From JAMXLG01 sp963765935 (GTDB lineage Bacteria; Vulcanimicrobiota; Vulcanimicrobiia; Vulcanimicrobiales; Vulcanimicrobiaceae), in assembly GCA_963765935.1 (NCBI GenBank), contig CAVXXX010000002.1:62001-126000 (forward strand): a stretch of 64,000 nucleotides of DNA, read 5' to 3'. Position 1 is the stretch's first letter. Each line of letters opens with the position of its first letter. The position numbers were made by a program, and so were the translations under genes. The notes below the pieces were generated by a model. The model was not told the DNA's origin. It was given only the letters and a program-made list of their open reading frames with translations, and made no database searches. Positions 1 through 8,637 of the stretch are shown here, in pieces.

Positions 1-120
1 GGCAGAAGCGCTATCGTGGACAGTGATGCCGTGGCGCCGTTCGAAAGCAATCATCTTGCGCGCCGGTTCGCGCAAGTCTTCGACGACGTGACCGCCACTC
101 GCATCGTAGCAACGTCATAG
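1..120 (+). CDS. C-terminal end of an unidentified protein (partial)
   Basis: A reading frame is open from the first base and ends at a TAG at 118-120, giving about 39 residues that finish ...TRIVATS. It lies 16 bases before the next plus-strand gene, which has its own Shine-Dalgarno sequence, so the two could be co-transcribed. The segment is too short to assign a family, and I cannot exclude a chance open frame. The residue mix (charged and hydrophobic, ending FAQVFDDVTATRIV) looks protein-like rather than random. Confidence 0.4.
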   Translation, partial: GRSAIVDSDAVAPFESNHLARRFAQVFDDVTATRIVATS

Positions 121-136
121 TTTTGGGGGAAATCTG

Positions 137-2095
137 ATGCGTGTACTTTCCGTGGCGGCGCTCGTTTGTTCGTTTGCCGCCGTTCTATCGTGCGATCGCG
201 TTCAATCACAAAGTGCCGGCGCAATGAGCAAAGCAAGGGCGATTCAAGCGGCAGGTCTCACACGCACGGCGTATGAGCTCCGTGGAACATCGCAGAACTA
301 CGCGATAAGCGCATTCGAAGTTAACGGGGACGGATCTAACGGTGCGCCTGGAACCGTGCAACCCGGCGTCAGTGTGTGGGACGCCGATCGCGACGAGATG
401 CTGAGCGACCGGCAAATCAACATGCCGCCAAACGGTAATTTTACGACGACAACCGGCAAACAAGCCGATCATGATGAGCCGACACTCGCGCGAACGCCGG
501 ACAATGCTCTTTTGGCGCTGTACGGTGCGAATAGCACGTACTATAGAAACCATCCTCCGTCGGCGTGGGCTTGCCCGAGCGGTTTCTGCGAACCGTTCAA
601 ATTCGCCGCTCCCAGCGACGCGAATGGCCCGAAAGTTGCTGATGCGCTCGCGAATTCGCAGGAGTACCTCATCCCGAGCGTCGGCCTCTCCGAAACGTCG
701 GCCGCGACGCTGGGTGACGTGACGATAATCGCCGGTCAGCAACAGCCGAACAGCCGCTACGGCCAGCCCGGCGCACAGGGATACGTAACGTTGCACGCAT
801 CGCAGACGTTCGATACGGCAGCCGGCCCATGGGCATTCCGCTCGTCGCACACGCCTCCGGCCGACGGCCTCGAAACGCTCACGCTAACGCCATTCGATGA
901 TTCGTACGTCGACTTCGGAATCGTCCAAGCATCACCCGGATCCGGCGCTATTTCGATCTCTGTCGCCGGCGCGTCATGCTCCCAGTCAATCACATCGAAT
1001 GGTGATGCCGCGTCGGTTGCGCAGACCTTCGCGAGTAACTTTGCATCGACGTGCAGCGCGTTAAGCGGAAAATTGTCGGCAATGCAAGTGCGGTACGATC
1101 CCACCCTAATCTTCCAAGGACGTCCGCTCGTTCCGGCCGCCGTCGGTTTATTCGCGAAGAACGGCGATTCGCAATCGTTACCGAGCATTCGTGAGGTGAT
1201 ATTGAACTGTTCGGGCGCGATTTCGTGCGGTGGGGCGCGTGGACTCAATGCCGTGAACGACCAGCGAACGGGTGGACGGCATCGTCACTACCTCTTTGGC
1301 GGCGCCATCCATTTTGGCCGGTACATCTATTACGTTATGGACACGGAGATCCTCACCGGAACTTGGTTCGGCGCCGCGCACAACGGATACGGCTTGGCTC
1401 TGGCATGTTTCCGTTCGTCGGGTCCGTCGGGCGCGCGATGGACGTGGACGAATTGCTCGGGGCGCTACCCATTCTCAGTCGCACCGGGCCAACGTGCAAC
1501 GGGCCTCTTGCAATCACCCGACAGTCCTTATTTTTTGCGTCCTCCGGTCAACGGTTACCCCAGCAATATGACGCCGTATATTTACGATATGCGCATGGCA
1601 GCACAGCCGCCGTTTAACGGATCGCGAAATTATCCGGTCACGAGCGCTAAATGGGTGACTGGACTCTCCGACGGCGATCTGATGATTGCACACGGATGTC
1701 AAACACGAAGCGGCAATCTTTCGGTCTGTTACGCAATCCTCGATCCGGCTAACGATAAGACGACACTCGCGGGCGTCGTTGCTGAAACAACCGGTGGAGG
1801 TTCGCTTGCGTCCGTCGCGCTTCGCACGACGCAAACGACGGTAGATCTCGCGGTTCTCGTTGGCCTGGGAAGCCGTTGGGGCTGCGGCACCGATGGAACG
1901 TGCTTGATTATTTATCGCTTTCATGCTCCCGACCGCACGTGGCAGCGCATTTCAACGCAATCGCTCGGCGGCGATCGCAATGCAGGTTTCCCCGGCTTCA
2001 TTGCACCGTCGGACCGTGGATTCGTTGCTCAAGTGCGCCAGCGCTTGAGCGGCATTCACGCCACACTACAAACGTTCGAGAAAGTCGTTCAATAG
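137..2095 (+). CDS. Exported protein, possibly BNR/sialidase-like propeller
   Basis: This 652-residue protein has an N-terminal export signal: a short basic start, a hydrophobic core (residues 3-17) and VLSC at 16-19, which could be a weak lipobox. The ATG at 137 is preceded by GGGGGA with good spacing. Near residue 110 the stretch DHDEPTLARTPDNALLALYG resembles the opening blade of BNR_4-type sialidase-like propeller proteins (a D-H-x-x-P-x-hydrophobic pattern with a later G-x-YYR). Several Cys pairs suit an extracytoplasmic location. No catalytic residues can be assigned. It sits beside two secreted glycosidase-like lipoproteins, which hints at polysaccharide binding or cleavage, but that is inference. 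A bidirectional terminator follows. Confidence 0.75.
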   Translation: MRVLSVAALVCSFAAVLSCDRVQSQSAGAMSKARAIQAAGLTRTAYELRGTSQNYAISAFEVNGDGSNGAPGTVQPGVSVWDADRDEMLSDRQINMPPNGNFTTTTGKQADHDEPTLARTPDNALLALYGANSTYYRNHPPSAWACPSGFCEPFKFAAPSDANGPKVADALANSQEYLIPSVGLSETSAATLGDVTIIAGQQQPNSRYGQPGAQGYVTLHASQTFDTAAGPWAFRSSHTPPADGLETLTLTPFDDSYVDFGIVQASPGSGAISISVAGASCSQSITSNGDAASVAQTFASNFASTCSALSGKLSAMQVRYDPTLIFQGRPLVPAAVGLFAKNGDSQSLPSIREVILNCSGAISCGGARGLNAVNDQRTGGRHRHYLFGGAIHFGRYIYYVMDTEILTGTWFGAAHNGYGLALACFRSSGPSGARWTWTNCSGRYPFSVAPGQRATGLLQSPDSPYFLRPPVNGYPSNMTPYIYDMRMAAQPPFNGSRNYPVTSAKWVTGLSDGDLMIAHGCQTRSGNLSVCYAILDPANDKTTLAGVVAETTGGGSLASVALRTTQTTVDLAVLVGLGSRWGCGTDGTCLIIYRFHAPDRTWQRISTQSLGGDRNAGFPGFIAPSDRGFVAQVRQRLSGIHATLQTFEKVVQ

Positions 2096-2110
2096 ATCGA
2101 ATAGCGTAAG

Positions 2111-2136
2111 AAGAGGCCGGGAATTTCCGGCCTCTT
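2111..2136. terminator. Bidirectional intrinsic terminator between convergent genes
   Basis: A perfect 10-bp stem, AAGAGGCCGG pairing with CCGGCCTCTT, encloses the six bases GAATTT. It lies between the stop of the exported protein (2095) and the stop of the minus-strand lipoprotein (2162), so it can serve both transcripts. T residues in the 3' arm and after it are few. Confidence 0.8.
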
Positions 2137-2161
2137 CGTTGCTATCACTCGCAGATCGTCG

Positions 2162-3988
2162 TTAGAAGGCGACGACACCCTCTGTCGGGCCGAGCGAGCT
2201 TGGCGGCGGCGGTCCTTGCGTGCTCATCGTTCCGCCATCGAGCACACCTTCACCGCTCAAGGTCAGCGTGTGTTGGTATTGGGTGTAGGGGAACGGCACG
2301 TTACCCGTGCGATTCGAGTTCACGACGACGGCACACGGTCCAACGAACGCGCCGTGAACGTAACAGTCATTGTATTGACGAGCGTACGCGCCGCCGCTGA
2401 CCAACAGCCCGGAGATTGCGCTCGGCGACGGTACCACGGGATTGAGCGGCACGAGTTGCGATTCGGGCATCACCGGGAAGCCGGACGGCGTCGCAAATTC
2501 CTCCCAGAGCATACTGTACTGGGGACTATAGGTGAGGAGGAACGATGCGAGGACGTACATGCGGGGATCGGTGCTTGCAGCGGCATCGTTGAGGTTACGT
2601 ACCATGCACGAGAAGATACGGTTCTGCGCAGTTACCTGAAGGGCGGTATTCTCCTCAGCCTGCCAGAGCCACGTATCATTCTTCAACTGCACCGGATTCG
2701 TCGATCCGCTCGTGGAGAAGCAGTGTTCGTAATTGCCGCCCAAGCTCTGCGGAACGATGCTGACATCGAGCGAAGGATTGTGTCCGTTAAGTCCCGAGAG
2801 GCCGTTGAAAATTGTCGGAACCGGCGCCGCTTGGTTCACTGCGGCCTCGCCCGCGAGCCATGCCGAATCGCTGTAGTTGCACGGCAATGCGGAGAGGTTG
2901 ATTGCGGCGGTCAGCGGCAGAGTGTTGTCGACGAATACCGCGTTGAGCGGCGCCGAACCGATGCGGCTCTTCACGTAGTTCTTATAGAGCGTCTGAAAGC
3001 TTGGAGACTCGGCGTTCATGACGTACTGCGTGATGCCCTTGTACACCGTCGTCACGCGATTACCGCTACAATCATGGGCGAACGTGGTTTCATCGCTGTT
3101 ATAGAGCGGGTCGGTCGCGAGGACGCGATTCGGATCGAAATAGGTCATCGTTTCGATGCCTGCAGCGGCGATCGAGGCGATGTTTGAGATGCCCGTCTGG
3201 GCCCAAGTCAGGTACGGAGCAGCCTGCGCCGGTGATACCGTCGTCGTGCCGTATGGCGTCCCGAGATAGGAACCGGTCATGACGTGGGTTTGTGCAATTG
3301 GCCCCGGCGTCGCGGACGGCGCGATTTGGGGAGGCTGGCTAACCGCGATTTGAGTTGCCGTCACGGTGGTGGATGCGCTGCCCATGCCCGTCACTGAAAG
3401 TGTTTGGCCTGTTTGCAGTGGACCGCCACTGATTTTGGTGTTACCGTCCAAGATTACCGGAACGGCTTGATGGCCGGAATCGACGTTTAAGGTGAAGCCG
3501 TATGCCGTCGTAGCGGCCGACGTTCCGGTCAGAGTCACGCTCGACGGCGCGGACGCGTACACGCTGATCGTGGTCGCGTTGATGCCGTAGGGCGCGGTCG
3601 ACGGCGTTCCAGTGACGACAAGGTAGCGACCGACTGCTAGAGGACCGTTAATGACGGTCGTTCCGGGCGTGACCCACATGTAGCCCTTCGGCGACGGCTG
3701 CTTGATCTCGACGCGGCCATTGTACGCGTACGTTTCGGTGCCGCTCGCAGAAATCAAGCCCGTTGGAACGGGGATCGGCGAGCCCTGGGGGGTCGGGCTA
3801 GCTGACGTGCCGGCGTTCACCGTCGTCGGCGCCCCGTTGTTGGATTGACCTGGTTGCATGGCTTGACTGGGAACCATGCCACCGGCGCCGCTCCCGCCGC
3901 CACAAGCAGCCAGCGTGAGCGCCGCAGCAATAATCGTCGCTTTTGTAAGCGAAGGCGTAAGGATTTGTAAAATCTGATTACGGCTCAT
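2162..3988 (-). CDS. Lipoprotein with DUF5666-like repeats and GHL15-like glycosidase domain
   Basis: This 608-residue lipoprotein has a hydrophobic signal ending in LAAC with the lipid-attachment Cys at 29, then a Gly/Ser/Pro linker to about residue 75. Residues about 78-220 contain two similar beta-rich units ending in patterns such as GPLAVGRYLVVTG and GPLQTGQTLSVTG, which look like DUF5666 repeats. Residues about 235-608 are clearly paralogous to the next minus-strand gene (shared YFDPN-LATDPL, PTIFNGLS, YVLASFLLTYSP, PESQ-VPLNPV, YxRQYNxCY, GACAVVVN). The C-terminal RQY...G..AVVVN pattern recalls GHL15-type putative glycosidases (TIM barrels), and acidic candidates include VFVDN and LWEEF. 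Polysaccharide hydrolysis is plausible but unproven. Confidence 0.8.
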   Translation of the reverse strand: MSRNQILQILTPSLTKATIIAAALTLAACGGGSGAGGMVPSQAMQPGQSNNGAPTTVNAGTSASPTPQGSPIPVPTGLISASGTETYAYNGRVEIKQPSPKGYMWVTPGTTVINGPLAVGRYLVVTGTPSTAPYGINATTISVYASAPSSVTLTGTSAATTAYGFTLNVDSGHQAVPVILDGNTKISGGPLQTGQTLSVTGMGSASTTVTATQIAVSQPPQIAPSATPGPIAQTHVMTGSYLGTPYGTTTVSPAQAAPYLTWAQTGISNIASIAAAGIETMTYFDPNRVLATDPLYNSDETTFAHDCSGNRVTTVYKGITQYVMNAESPSFQTLYKNYVKSRIGSAPLNAVFVDNTLPLTAAINLSALPCNYSDSAWLAGEAAVNQAAPVPTIFNGLSGLNGHNPSLDVSIVPQSLGGNYEHCFSTSGSTNPVQLKNDTWLWQAEENTALQVTAQNRIFSCMVRNLNDAAASTDPRMYVLASFLLTYSPQYSMLWEEFATPSGFPVMPESQLVPLNPVVPSPSAISGLLVSGGAYARQYNDCYVHGAFVGPCAVVVNSNRTGNVPFPYTQYQHTLTLSGEGVLDGGTMSTQGPPPPSSLGPTEGVVAF

Positions 3989-4089
3989 GGTTTGGACATC
4001 GGTCGAGGCACGTCCGTTAATAGCGCCTTTGCCCAGACTTTACGTTTTGAAGTTGCTTACGACCGAAATTGCGTTTCCTTTTTACAAAA

Positions 4090-4119
4090 GGAAAAGGCCC
4101 GGTTGCCCGAGCCTTTTCC
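4090..4119 (-). terminator. Intrinsic terminator of the downstream lipoprotein gene
   Basis: The arms GGAAAAGGC (4090-4098) and GCCTTTTCC (4111-4119) pair over a short inner stem. Read on the minus strand the hairpin is followed by TTTTGTAAAA, giving a U-rich tail. It starts about 25 bases after the stop codon of the minus-strand gene ending at 4144. Confidence 0.8.
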
Positions 4120-4143
4120 AAACGGAAGCGCTTAAGTCCGTCG

Positions 4144-5535
4144 CTATCTAATCGCGATAACGGCCGACCCGGCAGCCATTGTCGACGGAGGAGCAGCGCC
4201 AACCGTCGACGCGGTACCGTGGTCGAAGATGCCATAGCCGCGAACGCTAAGCGTATGGTAATAGCCCCGCAGCGGGAAGCGCTCCGTCGCCGTATTCGGG
4301 TTTACTACCACGGCACATGCACCTACAGAACGCCCTGCGTAGTAGCAGCTGTTGTACTGACGGTAGTAGGGGCCGTAAGAGCTCTTCAGCTCGCTAATCG
4401 CCGTGGGTTGGGCGCGAACCGGATTGAGCGGAACGAACTGGCTCTCGGGCATGACGTGAAGGCCGGACGGCGTGCCGAATTCATCCCAGAGAATGCTTTC
4501 GGTTGGGCTATATGTCAAGAGTAATGACGCCAATACGTATAGACGTGCTCGAGACGAGACACTCGCCGCGACGCTGTTGCGTTCTAGACAGAAGAACAGC
4601 TTGTGCTTCGCCAACACGTCGATTTGCGTTTGTTCGGTTGTTTCCCAACGCGAACCGGTGATCTCAGGCGTTGTCGTATACGTTGCGAAGCAACTTTCGA
4701 ACGTTCCGCCGATGATTTTCGGGCTGTTCAGGAGCGCAACCGTCTTCGAGACGCCCGTACCGCTTAGCTCAGAGAGACCATTGAAGATGGTGGGCCATTT
4801 GATTGCCTCAGAAAGTCCCTCTGCTTGCGTGACCCACGTGCTGTCGGAGTACGAGCACGGCATTCCCGGTTTGACTGTCGAACCAAAAACGGACAGCGGG
4901 AATTTTGCATCTTCGAAGACTGCGTCGATCGAATTGTACCTGTTAATGCGTCCGCCGAGATAGCTGTTGTATGCGGACCGCAGCGAGCTACTTCCGATCC
5001 CCATGATGTACTGCGTGTGCGTGCTCCAAACACGATACGTCATTGCAGATGAGCACGTCCGGGCGAAGCCGGTGGAACCGACCATTTTATGCAGCGGATC
5101 CGTTGCGAGCGTCAGGTTCGGGTCGGCATAGAACTGGGTCTTGATTCCGACTGCCTTCATTGCAACGGCATCATAGGGCGACGTTTGCGCCCAAGAGAGA
5201 TAGGGGGCCGCGGTTCTGGCTGAGACTCTGTCCGTGCCAAAGTTTCCCTGCAAGTAGTCTTCAGTCAGAATGTGCCTGGGTACGGTAGTAGTCTCGGGAA
5301 CCGACGCCATTGACGTCGAGGCTTCCGCAGAAGCCTGAGATGCATCGGGAGAAACCGCACCCGGGTCCGCCTGGACTGAACTTGCGTCGGGCGCTGACGG
5401 CTGATCTGCTTGTTGGACGGTATCGGGGACGTTCTGAGGAGGTAACGCTGACGACCCGCTCTGACCAGAGCAGGCCGTGGAAAGCACGGCAACGATGCCG
5501 GCTGCGAGTAAATGGCGTAGTCGCATAGATAACAA
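4144..5535 (-). CDS. Lipoprotein with GHL15-like putative glycosidase domain
   Basis: This 463-residue protein is a paralogue of the C-terminal domain of the lipoprotein encoded immediately downstream. The signal ends LSTAC (Cys 22), followed by a Pro/Ala/Ser/Asp linker to about residue 90 and then the shared domain to the end. The TTG at 5535 is chosen because GGAGA lies 5 bases upstream; an ATG at 5526 is the alternative but is less well spaced. The paralogue's DUF5666-like units are missing here. Conserved features are YADPNLTLATDPLH, VFEDAKFPL, PTIFNGLSEL, LWDEFGTPSG and an RQYNSCY segment. A tandem duplication followed by loss or gain of the N-terminal repeats explains the pair. A glycosidase role is inferred only from this distant resemblance. 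Confidence 0.8.
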   Translation of the reverse strand: MLSMRLRHLLAAGIVAVLSTACSGQSGSSALPPQNVPDTVQQADQPSAPDASSVQADPGAVSPDASQASAEASTSMASVPETTTVPRHILTEDYLQGNFGTDRVSARTAAPYLSWAQTSPYDAVAMKAVGIKTQFYADPNLTLATDPLHKMVGSTGFARTCSSAMTYRVWSTHTQYIMGIGSSSLRSAYNSYLGGRINRYNSIDAVFEDAKFPLSVFGSTVKPGMPCSYSDSTWVTQAEGLSEAIKWPTIFNGLSELSGTGVSKTVALLNSPKIIGGTFESCFATYTTTPEITGSRWETTEQTQIDVLAKHKLFFCLERNSVAASVSSRARLYVLASLLLTYSPTESILWDEFGTPSGLHVMPESQFVPLNPVRAQPTAISELKSSYGPYYRQYNSCYYAGRSVGACAVVVNPNTATERFPLRGYYHTLSVRGYGIFDHGTASTVGAAPPSTMAAGSAVIAIR

Positions 5536-6106
5536 ATTGGTCTCCGCGCAAAGCCAAAGCTCGAAACGGTAGGTGAAAGGATCGTTTCGGGCTTTGTTAT
5601 TGTGTGTAAATCTCGCGCACGAGCATGGGACTCGAGAAGGCAGCGTTATCGCCGCTCACTGCGCGAGGGATCGCTGTGGTTGAGCCTGACGAGCAGCCAA
5701 CGGCAAGCCGGCAGGCTCCTAGCGATTAGACGGCTAGCGTGGCAGGTCAGGAAACGTCAAAAATCAGAACGCAGCACACTAGAGGGTCTCGACAAACACA
5801 CCCGCTTCAAGTACGTGCAGACAGATTTTTTCAACGACTCGGAAATCGGTGAAAAGGCTGATTTCCGAATCAGCGAAACGCCGAAGCGTTTAGACAAATC
5901 GCTGACAACTGATTTGGCGCCCGACTTTCCCGTCGAGCACGCTTGTCTTGGTTCAGTAGCCGCAAATTACGACACGCATGATTCGGTCGCAATCGTCGTG
6001 GTCAGGATAGACCAGACTAGGTATGAAGTCCTATAAAAGAACTGTAAAATTCCCTTAGCATTGTCCCGAAAAAGTGCATTATGCGTACGGTCGCATGCTA
6101 CCCTAG
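5536..6106. other. 571-bp region without a convincing gene
   Basis: This gap separates two minus-strand genes and should carry the promoter of the lipoprotein starting at 5535. An open frame at 5602-6036 on the plus strand (144 codons) is rich in Arg and Ser, has no family resemblance and no clear ribosome site, so I do not call it. The region holds two adjacent hairpins on the minus strand, listed separately, and a weak inverted repeat ATGCG/CGCAT at 6081-6096. Base composition is less GC-rich than the flanking genes. Nothing else is supportable. Confidence 0.6.
5840..5891 (-). other. Tandem hairpins, one capped by a UUCG tetraloop
   Basis: Read on the minus strand, AAACGC-TTCG-GCGTTT (5891-5876) forms a 6-bp stem with the very stable UUCG tetraloop. 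It is followed by CGGAAATC...GATTTCCG (5867-5840), an 8-bp stem with a 12-base loop. There is no long U tract. They could end the transcript of the glycosyltransferase gene stopping at 6107, or belong to a long leader or small RNA upstream of the lipoprotein gene at 5535. Confidence 0.35.
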
Positions 6107-7276
6107 TTAGTTAGCGATTTGCTTCTTTTCCGGGCTTGCGATCGTTCGATAGACGATGTCATAGGCTTCGGCATTGGCGCTCCACGTAAGACGCGAAAGC
6201 GCAAACTCGCGAGCGTTGCGTTCCATCGATGCGCGAAGCGCGGCATCAGTCAGCACGCGGCGCATTCGCTGTGCGAGCGCATCTGCATCGCATTTGGGCA
6301 CCGTGAAACCGGTAAATTCGTCGCGAACGATTTCCGGTATACCGCCGACATCCGTTGCGACGATCGAACGAGCAGATAGCATCGCCTCGCAGAGCACCGT
6401 GGGAAGTCCCTCCGCGTAGCTCGGTAACGCAACGAGATCCGATGCTGCATAAACGTCACCTAAACCATCTTGCGCGACCACACCGAGCATCGTCGAGGTG
6501 ACGCCCGCATCTGTAAGTGCGTGCTCGAGCGCTTCACTGTCGGGACCGCTTCCGGCGACGATGACGTGTGGTCGAAGGTCCGCGATCGCCGCTGCAGCGC
6601 GTACGAGCTCGAAAATACCCTTTGCTTTACGTAATTGTCCCACGAACGCGACGATCGGCGCATCGGGAAGTTTCAATTTGCGGCGCGACTCGTCGCGATT
6701 GCGAGGTGCGAAGAGCGTTTCATCGGCGCCGTTAAAGATCACGCGCACATCCATTGCTCCGAAACGCCGGAGATGAGTGGCGACAAATTCCGAAACACCA
6801 ACGACCGCGTTTGCATCCCGTAACACCGCACGCGCGGTTCGCTCTAAGCCGTGCCGCGTATAGGGAAGCCGGTACGTTTCCGTGCCATGGCCCGTGATGA
6901 CGCACGGCACTCCCAGGCCTCTGGCCATAATGCCGGCCGGAAGTAGACCGTGCGCGTGAACAATGTCCGGTGCAAACGCGCGAATTTCTTCGACTAATTG
7001 CTTGCGCAGTTGAAAGCCCAGCGTACCGATTCCGAAATTTCTCGGCGGCATCAACGCGCGTAGCGTGCGAACATCGATGCCGTCAACCTGGTAGCAATCT
7101 GGAACGGCGCGATACTGCTTCCATTTCGTCCGCAACGGCGGCGCGAGCGGAACGCATCGAATCACCCGGATTTTGTGGCCCAACTGCGTAAGTGCCAAGA
7201 CGTGCCGCAGATTGAACATACCATCGTAGGATCCGAGTGGGGACGGGAAGTTGTTCGCGATCGTCAGAATCCGCAT
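6107..7276 (-). CDS. Glycosyltransferase family 4
   Basis: This 389-residue GT-B glycosyltransferase begins with a GT4 N-terminal Rossmann domain (NNFPSPLGSYDGMFNLRHVLAL, then HAHGLLPAG near residue 110). The C-terminal nucleotide-sugar domain starts around VAFVGQLRKAKGIFELVRA. The donor-binding E-x7-E signature is present in PSYAEGLPTVLCEAM (about residues 285-300), followed by VGGIPEIV. Such enzymes act at the cytoplasmic membrane face and add one sugar from a nucleotide donor during capsule or exopolysaccharide synthesis. The sugar specificity cannot be read from the sequence. It is divergent from the next glycosyltransferase across a 120-bp spacer with a small hairpin. Confidence 0.9.
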   Translation of the reverse strand: MRILTIANNFPSPLGSYDGMFNLRHVLALTQLGHKIRVIRCVPLAPPLRTKWKQYRAVPDCYQVDGIDVRTLRALMPPRNFGIGTLGFQLRKQLVEEIRAFAPDIVHAHGLLPAGIMARGLGVPCVITGHGTETYRLPYTRHGLERTARAVLRDANAVVGVSEFVATHLRRFGAMDVRVIFNGADETLFAPRNRDESRRKLKLPDAPIVAFVGQLRKAKGIFELVRAAAAIADLRPHVIVAGSGPDSEALEHALTDAGVTSTMLGVVAQDGLGDVYAASDLVALPSYAEGLPTVLCEAMLSARSIVATDVGGIPEIVRDEFTGFTVPKCDADALAQRMRRVLTDAALRASMERNAREFALSRLTWSANAEAYDIVYRTIASPEKKQIAN

Positions 7277-7291
7277 TTTGAGATCCTATTG

Positions 7292-7310
7292 TTCGCCGCC
7301 GAGCGGCGAA
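7292..7310 (-). other. Hairpin in the 5' leader of the minus-strand glycosyltransferase
   Basis: TTCGCCGC and GCGGCGAA pair perfectly (8 bp) around a three-base loop, 16 bases upstream of the ATG at 7276. In the divergent 7277-7399 spacer this hairpin could sit in the leader of the minus-strand gene. No long U tract follows, so terminator function is unlikely. Confidence 0.35.
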
Positions 7311-7399
7311 TTCCGGAGTGAAACATGCCCGGAACGGCTCATCGTCGCGGGACCATTTGCCCCACGTCGTGCCCTAGAAAGCCGTGCTAGCATCCGCCT

Positions 7400-8617
7400 A
7401 TGAACCCGGCGCGTATTTGTATGCACACGCTCTCACCCGCAATCGGCGACGCCCGCATCATGCGTGAAGCGACCGCGCTCGTTGAGGCCGGCTACGACGT
7501 CTCGATCGTCGACATCGAGCACGACCGGAGCCGTCCTACGCTCGAAACCGAGCGCGGCGTCGTTGTCGATCACGTGTTCTTTCCCGAGCGAAGCCGCCGG
7601 TATTATAGCGCGGTTAATACGCTCCCCTGGCTGTGGTTCAAGATCGAGCGCATTGTGACCGGTGCGTGGAAGGTCGTCCAAACGCCGGCCGACGCATATC
7701 ACGCGCACGACATTACCGCGTTACCCGCATGTGTCATCGCGGCGACCCTAAGGCGCAAGCCGCTTATCTTCGATGCACATGAGCTGCCGATCACGCAAAA
7801 TCATCTGCTGCGTTGGCCATTGGTCGCCGGCATCTCTCGCGCGCTATTGCGCCTCATGATGATGCGCTGCACGCATGCGATTACCGTATCGCCTCATTTA
7901 ATAGGCGAGATGAAACGGTTATATGGCGGACCAACGGCTGCATTGATCCGCAACGTTCCGAATTATCGGTCGCCCAGTAATGAAGACCGGCTGCGCCGGC
8001 ATTTTGACTTATCGCCGGATACGCGTATCGCACTGTATCAAGGGTACTTTCAGGGGAATCGATCGCTGGACGTTCTGGTTCGTGCGGCGCAATTTCTTCG
8101 CGGGAATACCGTGATCGTGCTGCTCGGAAAGGGGCCGGATCTTCCCGATCTGGAAAAGCTCATCGAAACGCTCGGCGTCGGCGATCGTATCAAGATCAAA
8201 GACTACGTGCCGAACGACGAACTGCTGTCGTGGACGGCATCCGCAAACATCGGCCTCTGCCTCTTTTCGCGTGATATCTCGGCGAGTCTGCGATACTGCC
8301 TTCCGAACAAGCTCTTTGAATATCTCATGGCTGGACTTCCAGTCCTCACGACGCCGCTCGATTCCGTCGTCGATCTCCTGCGGCGCTACGATGCCGGCCG
8401 TGAGGTCTCGAGCATGGATCCTCCCGCTATCGCGGCCGCTATCGAAGCAATGCTGGCCGATGTGCCGGCGCTCGATCGAATGCGCGTGAACGCGTTGAAT
8501 GCGTGCGAGCACGAATTGAGATGGGACCTGGAAGCAAAAGAGCTTCAGCGTTTTTATGCCGACGTTTTTCGGCACGCGCAACCCGCAGCGACCGTAACGT
8601 TGCACCAGGGATCGTAG
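7400..8617 (+). CDS. Glycosyltransferase family 4
   Basis: This 405-residue GT-B protein has the N-terminal acceptor domain (DARIMREATALVEAGYDVSIV at residues 16-36; FDAHELPIT near 123) and a C-terminal donor domain opening IALYQGYFQGNRSLDVLVRAA near residue 215. NKLFEYLMAGLPVL near residue 305 is the usual GT4 donor-site helix, with the conserved Glu of the E-x7-E region. It probably adds a sugar to the lipid-linked repeat unit of the surface polysaccharide made by this locus. It reads towards the minus-strand polymerase gene and ends 20 bases from it with no visible terminator. Substrate unknown. Confidence 0.9.
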   Translation: MNPARICMHTLSPAIGDARIMREATALVEAGYDVSIVDIEHDRSRPTLETERGVVVDHVFFPERSRRYYSAVNTLPWLWFKIERIVTGAWKVVQTPADAYHAHDITALPACVIAATLRRKPLIFDAHELPITQNHLLRWPLVAGISRALLRLMMMRCTHAITVSPHLIGEMKRLYGGPTAALIRNVPNYRSPSNEDRLRRHFDLSPDTRIALYQGYFQGNRSLDVLVRAAQFLRGNTVIVLLGKGPDLPDLEKLIETLGVGDRIKIKDYVPNDELLSWTASANIGLCLFSRDISASLRYCLPNKLFEYLMAGLPVLTTPLDSVVDLLRRYDAGREVSSMDPPAIAAAIEAMLADVPALDRMRVNALNACEHELRWDLEAKELQRFYADVFRHAQPAATVTLHQGS

Positions 8618-8637
8618 CAGAGGCTACTTTTCGCGCA

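Noticed and set aside
5602..6036. 144-codon plus-strand open frame
   Set aside because: Arg/Ser-rich, no ribosome site, no family resemblance, and it lies across the inverted repeats of an intergenic region; likely chance.
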